A DNA stretch of 64,000 nucleotides, from positions 1 to 64,000 of the forward strand of contig WEDG01001065.1 in NCBI GenBank assembly GCA_017591395.1. The letters run 5' to 3'. Made by a program: the position numbers and the translations under genes. The first letter of the stretch is position 1. Each line of letters starts with the position of its first letter. This stretch comes from Schistocephalus solidus. Lineage: Eukaryota; Platyhelminthes; Cestoda; Diphyllobothriidea; Diphyllobothriidae. The notes below the pieces were generated by a model, which was not told the DNA's origin, did no database searches, and saw nothing but the letters and a program-made list of their open reading frames with translations. Of this stretch, positions 46,990 through 58,859 are shown one piece after another.

Positions 46990-48740
46990 AAAAGAATAAA
47001 AATCAGGTCTTGTTGGCACCATACACTCTGTTGACTCAAGTCCTAGCTCATGCACGAAACTCACGTCGAGTAAACGCGAACACAAATTCATTGAGGGTAT
47101 TTAAGTTACTTTTTCTTACTTATGGATCTGTCATCGCACTAAAAGCCTCTTTGGACTCGTTAAATACTTTATATTGTCTCTCCCGCCGCCCTCAGCACCC
47201 AGACCTCACAGTTGACCCTGTGGAACTGTGTTCTGCGCAACAGTCACATCCTAGTAACCCTCTCCAATCGGTAGGGTTAAACATTTGAGCGTGTCTAGTG
47301 AGCGCGTCTCAACACCACCTAAAAGTCCTATGGAGAGGAAGATATCCGATTGAATATGTGGAAGTAGTTGAAGTTGGCTCATTTGCTTAAGGCACCAGTT
47401 GTGAGTCATAGCGGGAATCTACAGCTGCCTGGGATGTCAAAACAACACTATGTAGGATGCACTGTGTACGATCTCATAAGCAAAGGGGTCATAAAATTGT
47501 CCCAACACTGTTATTTCGACCGGTCTATATAGATTATCATGGCTACAGGACCAGGAATCCCGGTTATTTTGCACATAAGGTAGACTGGAATGTCCACTTC
47601 CGTTTAGATAACACAACAGCTGATCGTTTAGGGGGGAGGACAATTCTGATCATCTACGAAGTGATTCCATTCTAGGAAATATCGTGGATCTAAGCGGAAC
47701 TGGCTTCTCTAAGCAAAAATAACTGACTGAAGTAGATGTGGGATACTTATTCTTGAGAGGACTTCCAAAGGAGGGGCAGCGAGATGTCGGAATCCGTTCC
47801 ACCAACAAAATTGACATTGGGAAACAGCTGCCTTCTTTCCACAAGAAATCAGCAGGTGCTTCATACAGAGGGACTCCCTCTCTGTGCGATAAATTTTCCC
47901 CTTTGCATCCCCATCCTCCCTACACATCAGGATGCTTTGAAGGACAAATCCTCTTAAGACCTATAGTGGCAGATTAAGTTCATAGGGAGACCCTAGCCGC
48001 TACGACCTAGTGCTCCGGTTCCGTATGGGAAAAGAAGTGGGACATCAGATGGAAGGACAATGTATTCTGTATGGAACTATCGGAGAAGGGGTTGGAAGAA
48101 CTTTGCAGACAGACGAGGGCACGTCCGGTGCCGTGGATGTGACGTCCCAGGTGTGAGACAGTGACAAAGCCATGTATGAGTCCGACTTGAAGGTTATTGG
48201 CCGGTTTGGACAGCCGAGGTTGGCCGTCATTGGTGCACAAGTGCAAGTAGTCGCGAGAGGTTCAGCATCGCAACATGCGCTCGGAGTGGGGCCACTGCAA
48301 ACATGTACGTACTTCTCGCGTCTTGGTTGAGAGCGGACACACTGACTAACTTCGGTGGTCCAAATGCCCACAGTACATGGGATGTAGTGCAATGTCGCCC
48401 GCATAGAACATAATCTCCTCACCAACACCTCTTTCGGATTTCCAAACCATGAAAAAGACACTGTAAATACAACGCTTAGTACTTCATTGGTTTTTGCTAG
48501 ATTACATGCTTGTCAGGAGGCCGCATCAACGTGAATGCTGAATGTTGAACCAAACCCTTTGCCTTCCCGTTTCAGGAATAAGACTGCAAATACTACGCCA
48601 CAGGCGGTTTTGAGGTTGTGAAATAAACAGGTAAGTCGAATACTATTTTAGTAGATATGGCTGAAACCAGATCAGATCCAAGTAAAAAGTAAAGACCAAT
48701 CTGGAAAAAAGACAAGATTCGCATTCGGGTGACACCTGGA
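46990..48740. other. Unassigned stretch upstream of RTE fragment
   Basis: Several frames of 60-140 residues on both strands, none with a recognised domain (the longest is minus 48045-48461, cysteine-rich). Probably old repeat material. No gene is supported. Confidence 0.4.
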
Positions 48741-48759
48741 CCAGATGAGAGATACTATT

Positions 48760-49965
48760 GATCGCCATCAATGCTCCGGATTTGGAAGACCTTGGCTGCA
48801 CACGCCGGCAGTACCAGGACTGGTTTGAAGGTAAAGAATAAATCTGGCGCCTCTTCTTAATAAATACTGGCTGTATACGACCTATGCCAACAGAAAACAA
48901 TTCAAATCTCTTGTAAGTCGGCTGCCAGGCGCAACACAGACTGACTGAATCACAGGACAAACGTAATCTAAGGATGCACAGACCGGGGTGTAATGATGAA
49001 TTTTGTCGCAGCAATCAAGACCCTTCTACGGTCAGTAACCCCGAGGGGATGCGCCACTGGTTCATTCGGACAGTATAACCCTATTGTTCATGATATCAAC
49101 TATCATCGAACGATGAATGAGGCAATTCAGAGGCGTGTTCAACCACTCATATGTAATTTGTCAGGCAGCTATTACCAGACGGCCCTGAGTGGCATCAAAT
49201 GCTGACCTGCTCAACTGACTGTAGGAACCAATCATAGCGGCACCAGAGATATCCAGTGAAAAGCTGGTCAATTACCAAATTTTCACCAAGATCGGAAACT
49301 GTGTGACCTTCAAATTATTGACAGGTTTATATCGGTGCTCCAGGGAATGCATAGGCAAGGATAATCTTGTATGATTTCGGGGATGTTTCCATTGTCCTCC
49401 TGCCCCAAGGAAAGGGAAATCGTCAGAATTCTGAGAAGGAGAGCAAAATTTTTCCCCGGAATTGCAAGAAAGGCATTTGCTCGCGTTCTCCTTAGTCGCC
49501 TGAACGCACATCTGGAACAGGGACTTCTCCCTGGGGTTCAACGGCAATTCTGAAAGTGTCGTGGAACCACAGACACGAACGTCGCAGTCTGGCAAATTCA
49601 AGGAAAATTGCCAATATAAACGAATAGGCCAGTTTAAGAAAGCAGTTCAGAAGAACGTCAGAAAATGAGGACCAATCTCTGCATCATATTCGTAGACCAA
49701 ACAAAGATCTTTAACTTCAAGAACCGGCATTGACTAGGTTGAATGTAGGATGTTTAGAAGCATATTTATACGGCAGCATGACTCGCGCCTGGGACAGCGG
49801 GTTAGTCTCAGAATTCTTTGAAGTTATGAGTGGGGTGAAGCGGGGTTTCCTACTTGTTCGGACCCTTTACAACCTTACGTCCACCCCTGTCCTAATGATA
49901 TCTCACTGCGAGAAGGTACACGAATCACTGCCTCAACTGCGAAAACGGTGGGAAACTACGTAACA
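48760..49965 (+). mobile_element. RTE-like retrotransposon RT fragment
   Basis: Begins with QYQDWFEG (48815), continues with QGKGNRQ (49410), IARKAFARVLLSRLNAHLEQ and GLLPGVQRQF (49461-49550), then SMTRAWDSGLVSEFFEVMSG and VKRGFLLVRTLYN (49775-49870). These are the RT palm blocks of the same RTE family as at 36195-39530, with many stops. The endonuclease and zinc-finger ends are missing, so it is truncated at both ends. Confidence 0.8.
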
Positions 49966-51150
49966 TCCGTAAAAAATAGTGTATCTAGGACCCGCGTCTA
50001 TGACTTCTTATTCGCGAACTTCAGCTGTTAAATAACAAAACCGCATCGGATGTGCAACAGAGCGTGAAAAATGCCATGTGACCTTGTAGATCCTCTTTTC
50101 ACCCCCGAAACCTAAGCGGTGAATTATTTTACTTTGATTTGACGGCCCTAATTCTGTTCCTGCTTGCATTCTTCGTTACCCTTTCAGACTCTGCACTTCC
50201 TTACCTGTTGGCATTGGAGCTGCCTACATTTCCACTGCGGTCTTAGGAGCTAGTTTCATTTTCGCACTTGGCGGACTCTTTGAAAATGATGGTAGAACGA
50301 AAAAGTGCCTTTTCAGGCACCAAACAGCGTCTCCGATAATTAAACTGAGGAGAAACCACCGAGATATTCCATATGACTTGCTCGAAATAGCGATCTGTTT
50401 TTTTAACTAATATACCTTGTTACTAATATTTTGTTTGTTTATTCTGGATAATGGACGATGTCAAAGGAAAATCGAAAGGGCGATGAACTCTATACTTGGA
50501 GATAGACTTGAAGCTGTTTTAAAGCCGATAGAAGTTGCTAGTCGGCACAAGCTAGCCTTGGATTCTACGCCAGCGGCTGCGTTCGAGATCCAACCGCTTG
50601 TGATGAGCATGTTTTCGTAAAGTCTATTACCAACACCCCACTGTGAACCGTGACTTAGATGAGATGCCAGCCGATCTTTGCGCCCCATTCGACTGATCAT
50701 AGAGTCGGAGGCGCCGCTGGGAGGCGTGTGGGGGGAGTGAACCAATAAATCGAACGCCCTGTCCCCCACCCCGAAACGTTCGGGCCCATCCTTTGTACAG
50801 CCGCACCCCTGACTATGAAGATCTCTCTGGCCTGTCATTATTTGGAGACGTGGCTTGACCAGGTGCATCGGAACCCTCCACGCTAGCGTGCCAATCCGAG
50901 TGATTATCAGTCGAAATTCACACCCTGTCGGGCCTCGGGCGAGAGGGGAGGAGACATAAAACCACCCTCCCCTACCACGCCTCGCATAAGTGCCGCAGTT
51001 GCGGCCTGAATCGTATCCCCCCGCTGGAGGGTAGGGGAATGATAATTGGACGCAAAGGGGGGGGGGTGGCGAGGAAGAGATACCATGCCCACCCAAATAT
51101 ATCAGCTGATAGTTAAAGGGAGGACCCACTTCTCCTATCCTGCTAGAATC
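49966..51150. other. Region upstream of the bHLH gene
   Basis: No recognised coding region. A 288-residue minus-strand frame (50461-51327) overlaps the first bHLH exon and has low-complexity glycine/proline-rich parts around a G-run; I regard it as a shadow. Promoter elements of the bHLH gene may lie here, but no TATA box was assigned. Confidence 0.4.
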
Positions 51151-51154
51151 GCTG

Positions 51155-51454
51155 ATGTCTCTGTTTTGTGCGCAAGATGCTGACCATGAACACCCCTGTA
51201 TCAACCGGAACTTTTCGGTGGATGGAAGTTTAGTAATGTCTGAATACGACTTCTCGTATTTTCCAAGCATCTGGGCTCCAGTTTGCGAGGGCAATCCATC
51301 TTCCGAAATCGCGCTGCATACTTCCACTGCAGTTGCTGATCACTATAAAGGGTATAGGAGGTTCGAGGAAGTAGAACACCACAAAACCTCGTCTTTACTT
51401 GATGAATTTCCTGGAACTACCCCTTGTGACACACAACATGAAGAATCGTCCGAC
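51155..51454 (+). CDS. HAND-like bHLH gene, exon 1 (N-terminal region)
   Basis: ATG at 51155 opens 100 codons ending exactly at a consensus donor (TCC GAC|GTGAGT), phase 0, matching the phase 0 acceptor of the bHLH exon at 58195. The sequence starts MSLFCAQD and is rich in acidic, aromatic and histidine residues (SEYDFSYFPSIW; EESSD at the end), as common in N-termini of tissue bHLH factors. Joined with exon 2 it gives 213 residues, near the length of vertebrate HAND proteins (about 215). The link rests on strand, phase and length, not on a motif. An acceptor-like TTGTGCGCAAG inside allows another start. Confidence 0.55.
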
Positions 51455-51869
51455 GTGAGTTCACACTTTTTGTCTATCAGCTACTTCATTTAACTGTGAC
51501 CTCTCGATTAATGCTAGCTGTGTTTGGCCCAAATGGCGATTTCAGCATTTACTTATATACTCTGCCTGCTACTTGAATATAGCCCTAAGTAATGGGTTAT
51601 TTAGCAAATACCCCATTGAAAAAATGGGTCGGAAACATGAATGTGTACCACCTCACCCTGTGAACGAGGGCGCAAGATCACCTGTAATAAGCTATGATGT
51701 TAAAAGGTGTCGTTTAGGAGAGGAAAAGTAGTGCGCTGCATGCTTCTCTTGATGCATTTAAAAGGAAGATAATTCAGAGGGCGCACATATGCCTCTTATT
51801 GCCGCCTCAGCAGGACATGGAAAATGGAACCATCCACCGTACATGTGGCTTTGCACTAAATTACAGAGA

Positions 51870-52090
51870 AATTGTGTTTGGGATTAAGATGGGGGTTAGT
51901 GTTAAATGTAGGGTTATGTTTACGTTTGAGGTTAACGGTTTGAGTTAGGGTTAGGGCCATGATAAGGCTAAGAGTTAAGGTCGCTACGGTGTTAACTGTA
52001 GGGATAAGGTTAGGTGTAGGGATAAGATTAAACTAACGGTGACAATTTGGTTTTTATGTAAGGGTTAGTGTTAGCCTTAAGACACGGGCA
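51870..52090 (+). repeat. GTTAGG-like degenerate tract
   Basis: About 220 bp of GTTAGTGTTA, GGGTTA, GAGTTAGGGTTAGGGCC, and GGTTAGGTGTAGGG words. It is the longest such tract in the window and lies in the bHLH intron. Composition suggests telomere-derived or telomere-like minisatellite, strongly mutated. Confidence 0.65.
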
Positions 52091-52777
52091 TTTTTACCCT
52101 TCCTATTCCCGTGTTCTGTTTAGGCGGCCATTCAAGGCGCCCCTACCCATATCCGTACCCTACCAACAAATTTTATAATTTTGGATTTCACGGCGGGGCC
52201 AACTAATTTTTCGGAGTATGTAAATGAACTGTCTGCGAAAACAGAAGTAAGAGGTAAATAGGTCTTCCAGCTCATTTCCCCTAATGCTCAAACTGCAGAT
52301 GCTCATTGTTTACGTTCGTCAACTGACGATCAGAGTGACTGGGACCTCATATCCTCACGAACAGACTACCACGAAAAGTCATTTCAGTCGTAGGTCATAG
52401 GCTGGAGCAATCGCAGAACTAAGTCACGGTTAAGCATCCATCTTCCTACTGGGTAAAGGGGGATTCTGGTGACCAAACGTTCTGATTCCATGTCGCTACA
52501 CTAACAACTCCTTCACGCGCGTGCTTGCATAAAATTGAAGCCGCAAAATTCTCCGCCCTAGTCGCAATATATTTATTCACTGCCATACGTCTGTAACTTG
52601 ACTATCTCAGGAAATTTCAACCAAAATCCTTTAATGTGTTTTGGATTCGAGATCAGTTCTTAATACTAAGCAGCCTTATCTGAAGCTATTGCATCCAATT
52701 CGAAATGCCGGCCTTCTAACGAGCTTCCTCCCAGCCACAGGCTAAAACAAAACTTTGTAAAAAACGACTATTTAATT

Positions 52778-53357
52778 AGTATCAAGGTTTCTAAACGATT
52801 TTCAATGCCCCAAGAAATCAAAATATACTCTAGAGAAAACATGCATAAAAGTATCCTTTCTTTTACTCATTTGGTAGCAAATTATGTCTTCTTCAAATTT
52901 TATACCTGCAGAAAGTGTATCTTGCGGATTTAAAATGTTTCTTATCATGAGATCTTTTAAGGCAACGAAAGGTCCATTGATAAAGGATCCTATGTGTCCA
53001 CTTCTCAATGTTACTCATAAAGTATAAAACATGTTCCTAATCCAAGGCAAAATTTTAAGAGCAAACATGCGACTTTTCCCTCACAGCATATAGAATCGGG
53101 TACTATTTCTTAGAAAGAATGTATACAGCAGGTAGATTGGAAAACCTAAATGCATGTATAACGACATGCTAGAGTCTAAATTATTCAGGAATTGGAATTT
53201 TTACCCGAAAGATAAACTCCCTTCAAGTATAAAGTTCAAATAATATGTGATTTTCTACCAAATGAGTACAAAAAAGGACATTTTCATGTATTTTTTCTAT
53301 AAAATATATTTGAATTTATAAGAGCTTCAAAAATCAATAAGAAAAATCCATACCACG
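52778..53357. mobile_element. Palindromic AT-rich MITE-like element, copy 1
   Basis: The left half on the plus strand (...TTTTACTCATTTGGTAGCAAATTATG...) and the right half on the minus strand (...TGTACTCATTTGGTAGAAAATCACAT...) are homologous, giving a foldback of about 580 bp. Both halves also match the element at 56344-56906. There is no coding capacity. The ends are more decayed than in copy 2. Target-site duplications were not identified. Confidence 0.6.
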
Positions 53358-54839
53358 TAACTTGTCGTTTTTAGTGTTGTTTTTGCAGGCGGCAAAATGA
53401 GGCTCATTCAAAAGTTGACATCCTCAGCTGAATGTAAGATCTTTTGGTTAGGCTGCACGAAATATGTTTCGGATCGAACCACATTTCAGTCACTAAACAA
53501 TGATTCGAAAATCCAGGACAGATACGTTTCGGGCCTTCTCTATGTGCAGGCAGGGTTCCTCGTTTAAAACATCGTAACGAGCCTTTAAATTCGCATACTT
53601 TGCAGGGGATGATAAAATAGTACTTCACATATACTAGGAACGAGGTCATCATAGATGTATTATAGGAAGAGGTCCCGGAAACCAACGGGACATACGACCA
53701 TTGGTCTCTAAATCGTTTGGAGGATGTTTGAAATTTAATCAAGGGATATCCGTGTGTGCCAATTTCGACGATAAAGTATTGGAATTTGTTTGACCCAACT
53801 GTGCAAAACTGGACGGCCTCGATGGGATTCAAAATCACGACAACAAGGGCAATCGTGATATGGTTAGAGTGACCAGTTTGTAATCAATATTACGCTTTTC
53901 CCTTTCGGCTGTAGTGTACGACCGTTCCCTAAAACATAAAAATCCAATAGAAAACGCAGTCCCACGGAGTTCTTTTGAGACTAATATGTCATTGGTTTTG
54001 ATATGCACTACAATGTTAGGCTGTCTTCTTTTGTTCTTCGTCCTGGTGTTCTGCTAGACCATAACCAAAGATAGCGTAGATTGCATTCACTGGTTTGCGG
54101 TGCACTGGTTCAGCAAACGAGCTGAAACGGAGAGCACTACACAAGACCTCGTCGACACTAGGCGGGTCAATGAGTGATTTTCGGCAGGGATCATGTTCGT
54201 TCAAGCAAGCTTTTCACCTGTCGTCATGGCGTTCGAATCCCACCGAGGTCGCTGATTTTTTCCCAATCGGAACAAATAAATCAATCAAACCAGCCAAAAC
54301 TCCTATAAATATTGGAACTAATATTACACCACAGCATTTAAAATTTTCGGATTCACCTGCTGGCCAACAACTTTCGGTGGGAAATGTTGGCCTGGCTGGT
54401 AACCAACGGGTACAGGTATTTCGCAAAAAAACGATGAGCAAAAAAGCTGCCCACAAGCCTTAGAGGCCAAACTACCGGATTTCCAATTTCCAGTGGGTCA
54501 GTTCGCGGTCTTGCATAGTCCAGAAAACTGGTATGTTTGCGGTCTGACAGAAACACACACGCATGCAAATTTTTGAACGTACTTTAGTTCATTCATTTGG
54601 GCTTTCAAGATTGACCTTACTTCTAAAGTCTGATGCAAAAGAACTACATCTTTTGGCAGATACAAGTTAATTTCCGGATTACCGGAGCGTTTTGCGTCGT
54701 CTTCTTTGAAAGATGATCGGAAAATCCTTGTCCCGTAATTTTCCATAAATAAAAAGAAACTACGGTGATAAACGAACGCTCTCGTCATATAGAGTTCTAC
54801 AGGAAGGAGTACCGACAGAACGAAGGAGACTGGGTAGTA

Positions 54840-55040
54840 AGTACTGACTGATTGATGACGGCTACTGAACTATAAATGACCATTCAAGTCTCCCTTGTCT
54901 TTGTCGGCATTTTTCCTCTACCTTTTCTACCACAAGCCGCTGTGCGTGGCTGCTGGCGGGGCTCGAGAATGAGTTCCAAGGCAGAACGGGACTAGTGAGT
55001 TCCATTATCGATCGGTGAACGTTCGTCAACGAATTACTGA
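54840..55040 (+). mobile_element. tRNA-derived SINE, copy 3 (body and 3' end)
   Basis: ACTGATTGATGACGGCTACTG, AACTATAAATGACCATTCA, then CAAGCCGCTGTGCGTGGCTGCTGG, CAAGGCAGAACGGGA and GTGAACGTTCGTCAACGAA match copy 1 at 24985-25185 along its length. The tRNA-like head is missing (5' truncated). Lies in the bHLH intron. Confidence 0.7.
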
Positions 55041-56343
55041 CTTGGCATCATCAGTCAGTCGCACCTTGCCCCGCAGTTAAGAAAACCCGGCTTTTTAACC
55101 AGGACACTTGGCTTACTGGGTATTAGGTAGAAAGATCTACCAGTAAACTATGGTTGTGCTGTCCGCTCGGTTTCAATCGAGAGTTGTAAATGTTATGGCA
55201 TAATTTTCACCGATAAAGTTACGGCGTCTATTGGTTCAGTTTTGCTTCGCAGTTCCGGCCTAGAGACTAGGGCAGTTGCATGACGACCAATAATATGGCG
55301 ATGGAGTGTTAACATGAAAACAGCGTTCATGTCAAAGATGTGAAGGTTACAACAAACCCACACAGACCGGGTCTGAATCGCGAGTTATCCATACCTGGAG
55401 ATCTCTTCTGACTGACTGTCGGCGCTCGATTACTGTGAACTGGTCATCATCGTTTTTTTTCTCGTCTTTGTTGTTACTTATTCTGCCTTATTACTGGGCA
55501 CAATGTGACCGTCTGCGAGAACTCTAGGCTGATCCTCAAGCTCAGTTTTGCAACCTGATCAGTGAATGACCCCTCCATGCCATTGTGTTTGGTTACAACG
55601 CATTTATTAGTTATTTTTTTGTAGTTAATGCTTTCAAAAGCCTTCGAAAGGAAAACCTTGGAAGAAACTATAAATATTTTCACTACAGGGTTAAACAAAC
55701 CTACTTCATACATAGTATTTCGTAGTAGTAAGCATCAAGGACTCTTTGCCCACATCCAACAATATTCTTGCTTGCGTCCCTCGTTGTAAGCAGCGAATAG
55801 CATGCTTTATGTCAGGGGAAAACGTCGGTCACGTTAACAGATCTTGACTGATAACCCTTCAAGTAGGTTAATAACGCGACTAGGAATAATAAGTACCCCC
55901 ATAATCTTGGAATCCGGCAATAACCTGAACCCTTTGATTTTCACCTGAAGAATAAGCAAACACTCCTGAAAATGGCTGGAAAATGCAAAAAGTGCATTAT
56001 CTGTAAACGTCTGGTGTTCAGTAAAGGTATTCTTATTGAAAGGCACAGAGGGAGGAAGTGAAATAGCAAAACGAAAAATGATTGCACCCAGTGCATCCCC
56101 TTTAGCAGACTCATGACAGAACGCCTTTAAACTTTTTGTTGTTTTGATTCTCGAATCAGAGTCAGGGACCCAAAATTTTGAAATAGGTTTTAGATTAGCA
56201 ATGATTACTGAAATAGAACTATAATACTTATTATCTAGGCGCATATTCCCAAGATATTTCATACACACCAGGATGCCAGCTTTTACATGAACGTCGTTTC
56301 GTCCAGCAGAAAAAACCTATCGATAAAAATTGCTACATAACTA

Positions 56344-56906
56344 GTGTGCATTTTTTCCTATAGATGTTTGATGCCCTTACAAATTCAACTATATTTTGCC
56401 GAAAACTCAAGCAAAATACTCTTTCTTGTACTCATTTGATAGAAAATCACCTGTTCTTTAAATTTTTATTTGAAGAAAAGCTATATTTTTCTTTTAAAGT
56501 AGTTTCTAATTGTGAATATTTTGAGAATGCACAGTGTCATTTCAAATCGCCTCCTACCTTTTTTGTTTATTAATGCCCCTTACGAAGTATATCGTATAGT
56601 TCGCATCCCTGCAAAATTTTATGAGCACTATATGTTATCTTTGTAATGAGTTACAGAAATGCACGATATTCGTTCCACGTAAGGCATAGACCTGTACTAG
56701 GAAAACTCTTAACGCAACTTCAATGGAAAATCCGGTTGAAATTTATTCGGAATTTGGAAAATTGTAAACAATCTTTAAGTAAAAATTTTGAAGCAAAAGT
56801 CATTTAATATCAGATGAAAACCAAGAAGGAATATTTCTTCTTGCGTTTTTTTAAAAAAATATTTGAATTTGTAAGGGCATCGAAAACCTATAGCAAAAAT
56901 GCACAC
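56344..56906. mobile_element. Palindromic AT-rich MITE-like element, copy 2
   Basis: The ends are an almost perfect inverted repeat. The left end GTGTGCATTTTTTCCTATAG and the right end (minus) GTGTGCATTTTTGCTATAGG are both followed by TTTGATGCCC/TTCGATGCCC and TTACAAATTCAA. Homology between the arms fades inward over about 200 bp. Size 563 bp, close to copy 1. No ORF of note. It looks like a non-autonomous DNA transposon; no superfamily could be assigned because no clear target-site duplication flanks it. Confidence 0.7.
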
Positions 56907-57529
56907 TGCTGATGCAGCCATTTTTTTTATCAATTTAGGTTTTTCAAGAGACCGAAAAGACGCTCGTTCAAACACCGGCATCCTGGCGTGTCTATTATAT
57001 CCTTGGATTATGGTCCTAGATAATAAATGTTACAACTCTCCTTACATAACAACTTTTAATTTTAAAATACATCTTAAAATTTTCGTCAACATTGCATGAG
57101 GCCAGTCGCTGACTGTGTGTTTGCTGTTCAGATAAGTGTAAGTCAATCTTCAAAGCCTCGGTCTTGGCCCTTTATGGATGTAAACAATTGTGGCCTGGTA
57201 AGTGATAATAATCAAAAAGTGCTCCGGATAAACGACCACCTAGGTTTGCATTTTAATTTAACGCTGCCCAATAGATTTTGGTCTTCTTCTGTTTCACGTC
57301 GTCCGTTAAAAGCACCCTGAAGGACCCACCTGAAAGAATCGTGTACCGTTGTCGTTGATTGTTCGACGGTCCCAAACGCCAAAGCCAGCCATGTGCCCCC
57401 ACTTAGTGGATGCGAAACGATGACTTGCGCGCGAGTTAGTTCATAGTGTTGAGGACGTGTTGAGCATAAATAGGACCCTGTTCCTGTACCTGCCAGGCTC
57501 GGGTGCACTGGAGGTAGCATTAGGGGGCA

Positions 57530-57800
57530 GCCTCGGGGTTAGGGGGAGGTGCTACGATTTGGAGATGGTCTTGGGGTTACCGTGATGACTTTTGGCGTTA
57601 CGATGAAACTTACATAAGAAGGGTAGGCGGTTTTTTGTGGATTGGAATCATGGTAAGGGCTACACTTAGGACGGAACCTTGCCCTAATATTAATCACATG
57701 CCTCCTGCCCTAAACCTAGCGCCCACTACAAAAAACCGGTACCATATTCTTAAACATAAATACTAACCACAACTCCTTTCCAACTCCTAGCACTAAATTT
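57530..57800. repeat. GTTAGG/CCCTAA-like short patches
   Basis: Plus-strand GGGGTTAGGGGGAGG at about 57535 and reverse-type words (GCCCTAAACC, TACTAACCACAAC) at 57700-57770 suggest inverted patches of the same degenerate family. Weakly defined. Confidence 0.35.
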
Positions 57801-58194
57801 GCCGGGGAGTTCTTATAGGGCCTCTGATCACTCCTTCGCCCATTTTAAAAATGAATATTCTTTTATCCAAGCATCTAACACAAACATTTTCCTTCGAGTT
57901 TATTACCTCGTTAGTCTTATCTTTTCTCTACCAATTGTTATCATTACCTTGAACTCTCCCTGCTAAACTACTGATAATCAAATTGTCGCTCTAATTCCAA
58001 CCCCTAATTACGGAATGTTGACGAGTTCTCAAACATGTATTTTTAGTCTGATTACCGAGTCAGTGTTGCTTTAATCACAAATCTATAGGAAGTGTGGTAG
58101 TGGAGGATAAGCTATAAAAGCTACGTATCTTGGTATATTTAGGTTGAGAACAGTTGAGCATAAACATGAAATTCTCCGTATTTTGCGTCCACAG

Positions 58195-58536
58195 GGCATG
58201 ATGCACAGTTTTGACCCGACCCGCAGCCTCAAGGATCAGTTTGGTAAACACAAAAGGACTTCTCAGAATCAACAGGATAAACGAAGAACGCGAGAGATGA
58301 ATCGAGCTTACTGTCGTCTACGTACGTGTATCCCTGAAATTCCCGCCGACACAAAACTGACAAAGCTGAAAACCCTGCGAATGGCAATTTCTTACATACG
58401 CGCCCTGGCCTGGGTTGCTGACTCACCCTCATCCGAAACAGAATGCATTTATAACATCGGGAGCCCCGATGCGGAGCCTACCAAATACTGCAGTTACTTT
58501 CAATCACCAGACTCTTTTATGCACGAGAACTTTTGA
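58195..58536 (+). CDS. HAND-like: HAND-like bHLH transcription factor, exon 2 (bHLH domain and C-terminus)
   Basis: Follows acceptor TATTTTGCGTCCACAG, phase 0. The basic region is KHKRTSQNQQDKRRTREMNR; helix 1 is AYCRLRTCIPEIPADTKL, and helix 2 follows TKLKTLRMAISYI. The block PADTKL-x-K-x-KTLR-x-A-x-SYI is the HAND signature: other class II bHLH families have KLDTLR or KIETLR instead. It would bind E-boxes as a heterodimer with an E protein in the nucleus. Odd point: the usual basic-region glutamate (ERRR) is aspartate here (DKRR). The exon gives 113 residues with a short C-terminus (CSYFQSPDSFMHENF), then TGA. ATTAAA follows at once (58536-58541), perhaps a poly(A) signal. Confidence 0.85.
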   Translation, partial: GMMHSFDPTRSLKDQFGKHKRTSQNQQDKRRTREMNRAYCRLRTCIPEIPADTKLTKLKTLRMAISYIRALAWVADSPSSETECIYNIGSPDAEPTKYCSYFQSPDSFMHENF

Positions 58537-58752
58537 TTAAAGTAGCCTCGAGTGCGGTTGAGGGTCTTTTTATTCCTGGGCGAGCGTTATCGGAGTTAAA
58601 ATCCATCAGAGGGAGCAAATTAACGGTAATGGTTGTGTCCAGCCGAAGGCGATTGCCGCCAGTTCACGGGGACGGAAAATTTCCTAAATCGCAGCCCGAA
58701 TAACACCAATGCCCTCTACTCCACCGTAATTTCTGCTCTGCCCTATGTTTAC

Positions 58753-58775
58753 AGAGAGGGAGAGAGAGAGAGTTG
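58753..58775 (+). repeat. Short (GA)n run
   Basis: About 20 bp of GAGAGGGAGAGAGAGAGAG downstream of the HAND-like gene. Confidence 0.9.
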
Positions 58776-58859
58776 AAACGGCCACTTTGGCGTTTGTATT
58801 GGAGATTACGCTCAGGAAGTGACGTAGTCCCCATTTAAAATAAAAATAACCTTCGGGAA

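Larger units (their letters stand above)
51455..58194 (+). other. Intron of the HAND-like gene (6.7 kb)
   Basis: Bounded by GTGAGT and TATTTTGCGTCCACAG. It holds a GTTAGG-like tract, two palindromic MITE-like elements and SINE material, listed separately. Frames at 53404-53838 and 55834-56268 (minus, 144 residues each) have no recognised domain and no ATG-start or splice support that I could confirm. Confidence 0.5.

Noticed and set aside
50461..51327. 288-residue minus-strand open frame
   Set aside because: No domain, low-complexity parts around a G-run, non-ATG context, and it overlaps the better supported first exon of the HAND-like gene on the other strand.
51870..52090. True telomere or chromosome end
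   Set aside because: The GTTAGG-like words are degenerate, short, and located inside a gene intron.
53404..56268. Two minus-strand frames of 144 residues (53404-53838 and 55834-56268)
   Set aside because: The equal length is coincidental; I could not align them convincingly and neither shows a domain or splice support.
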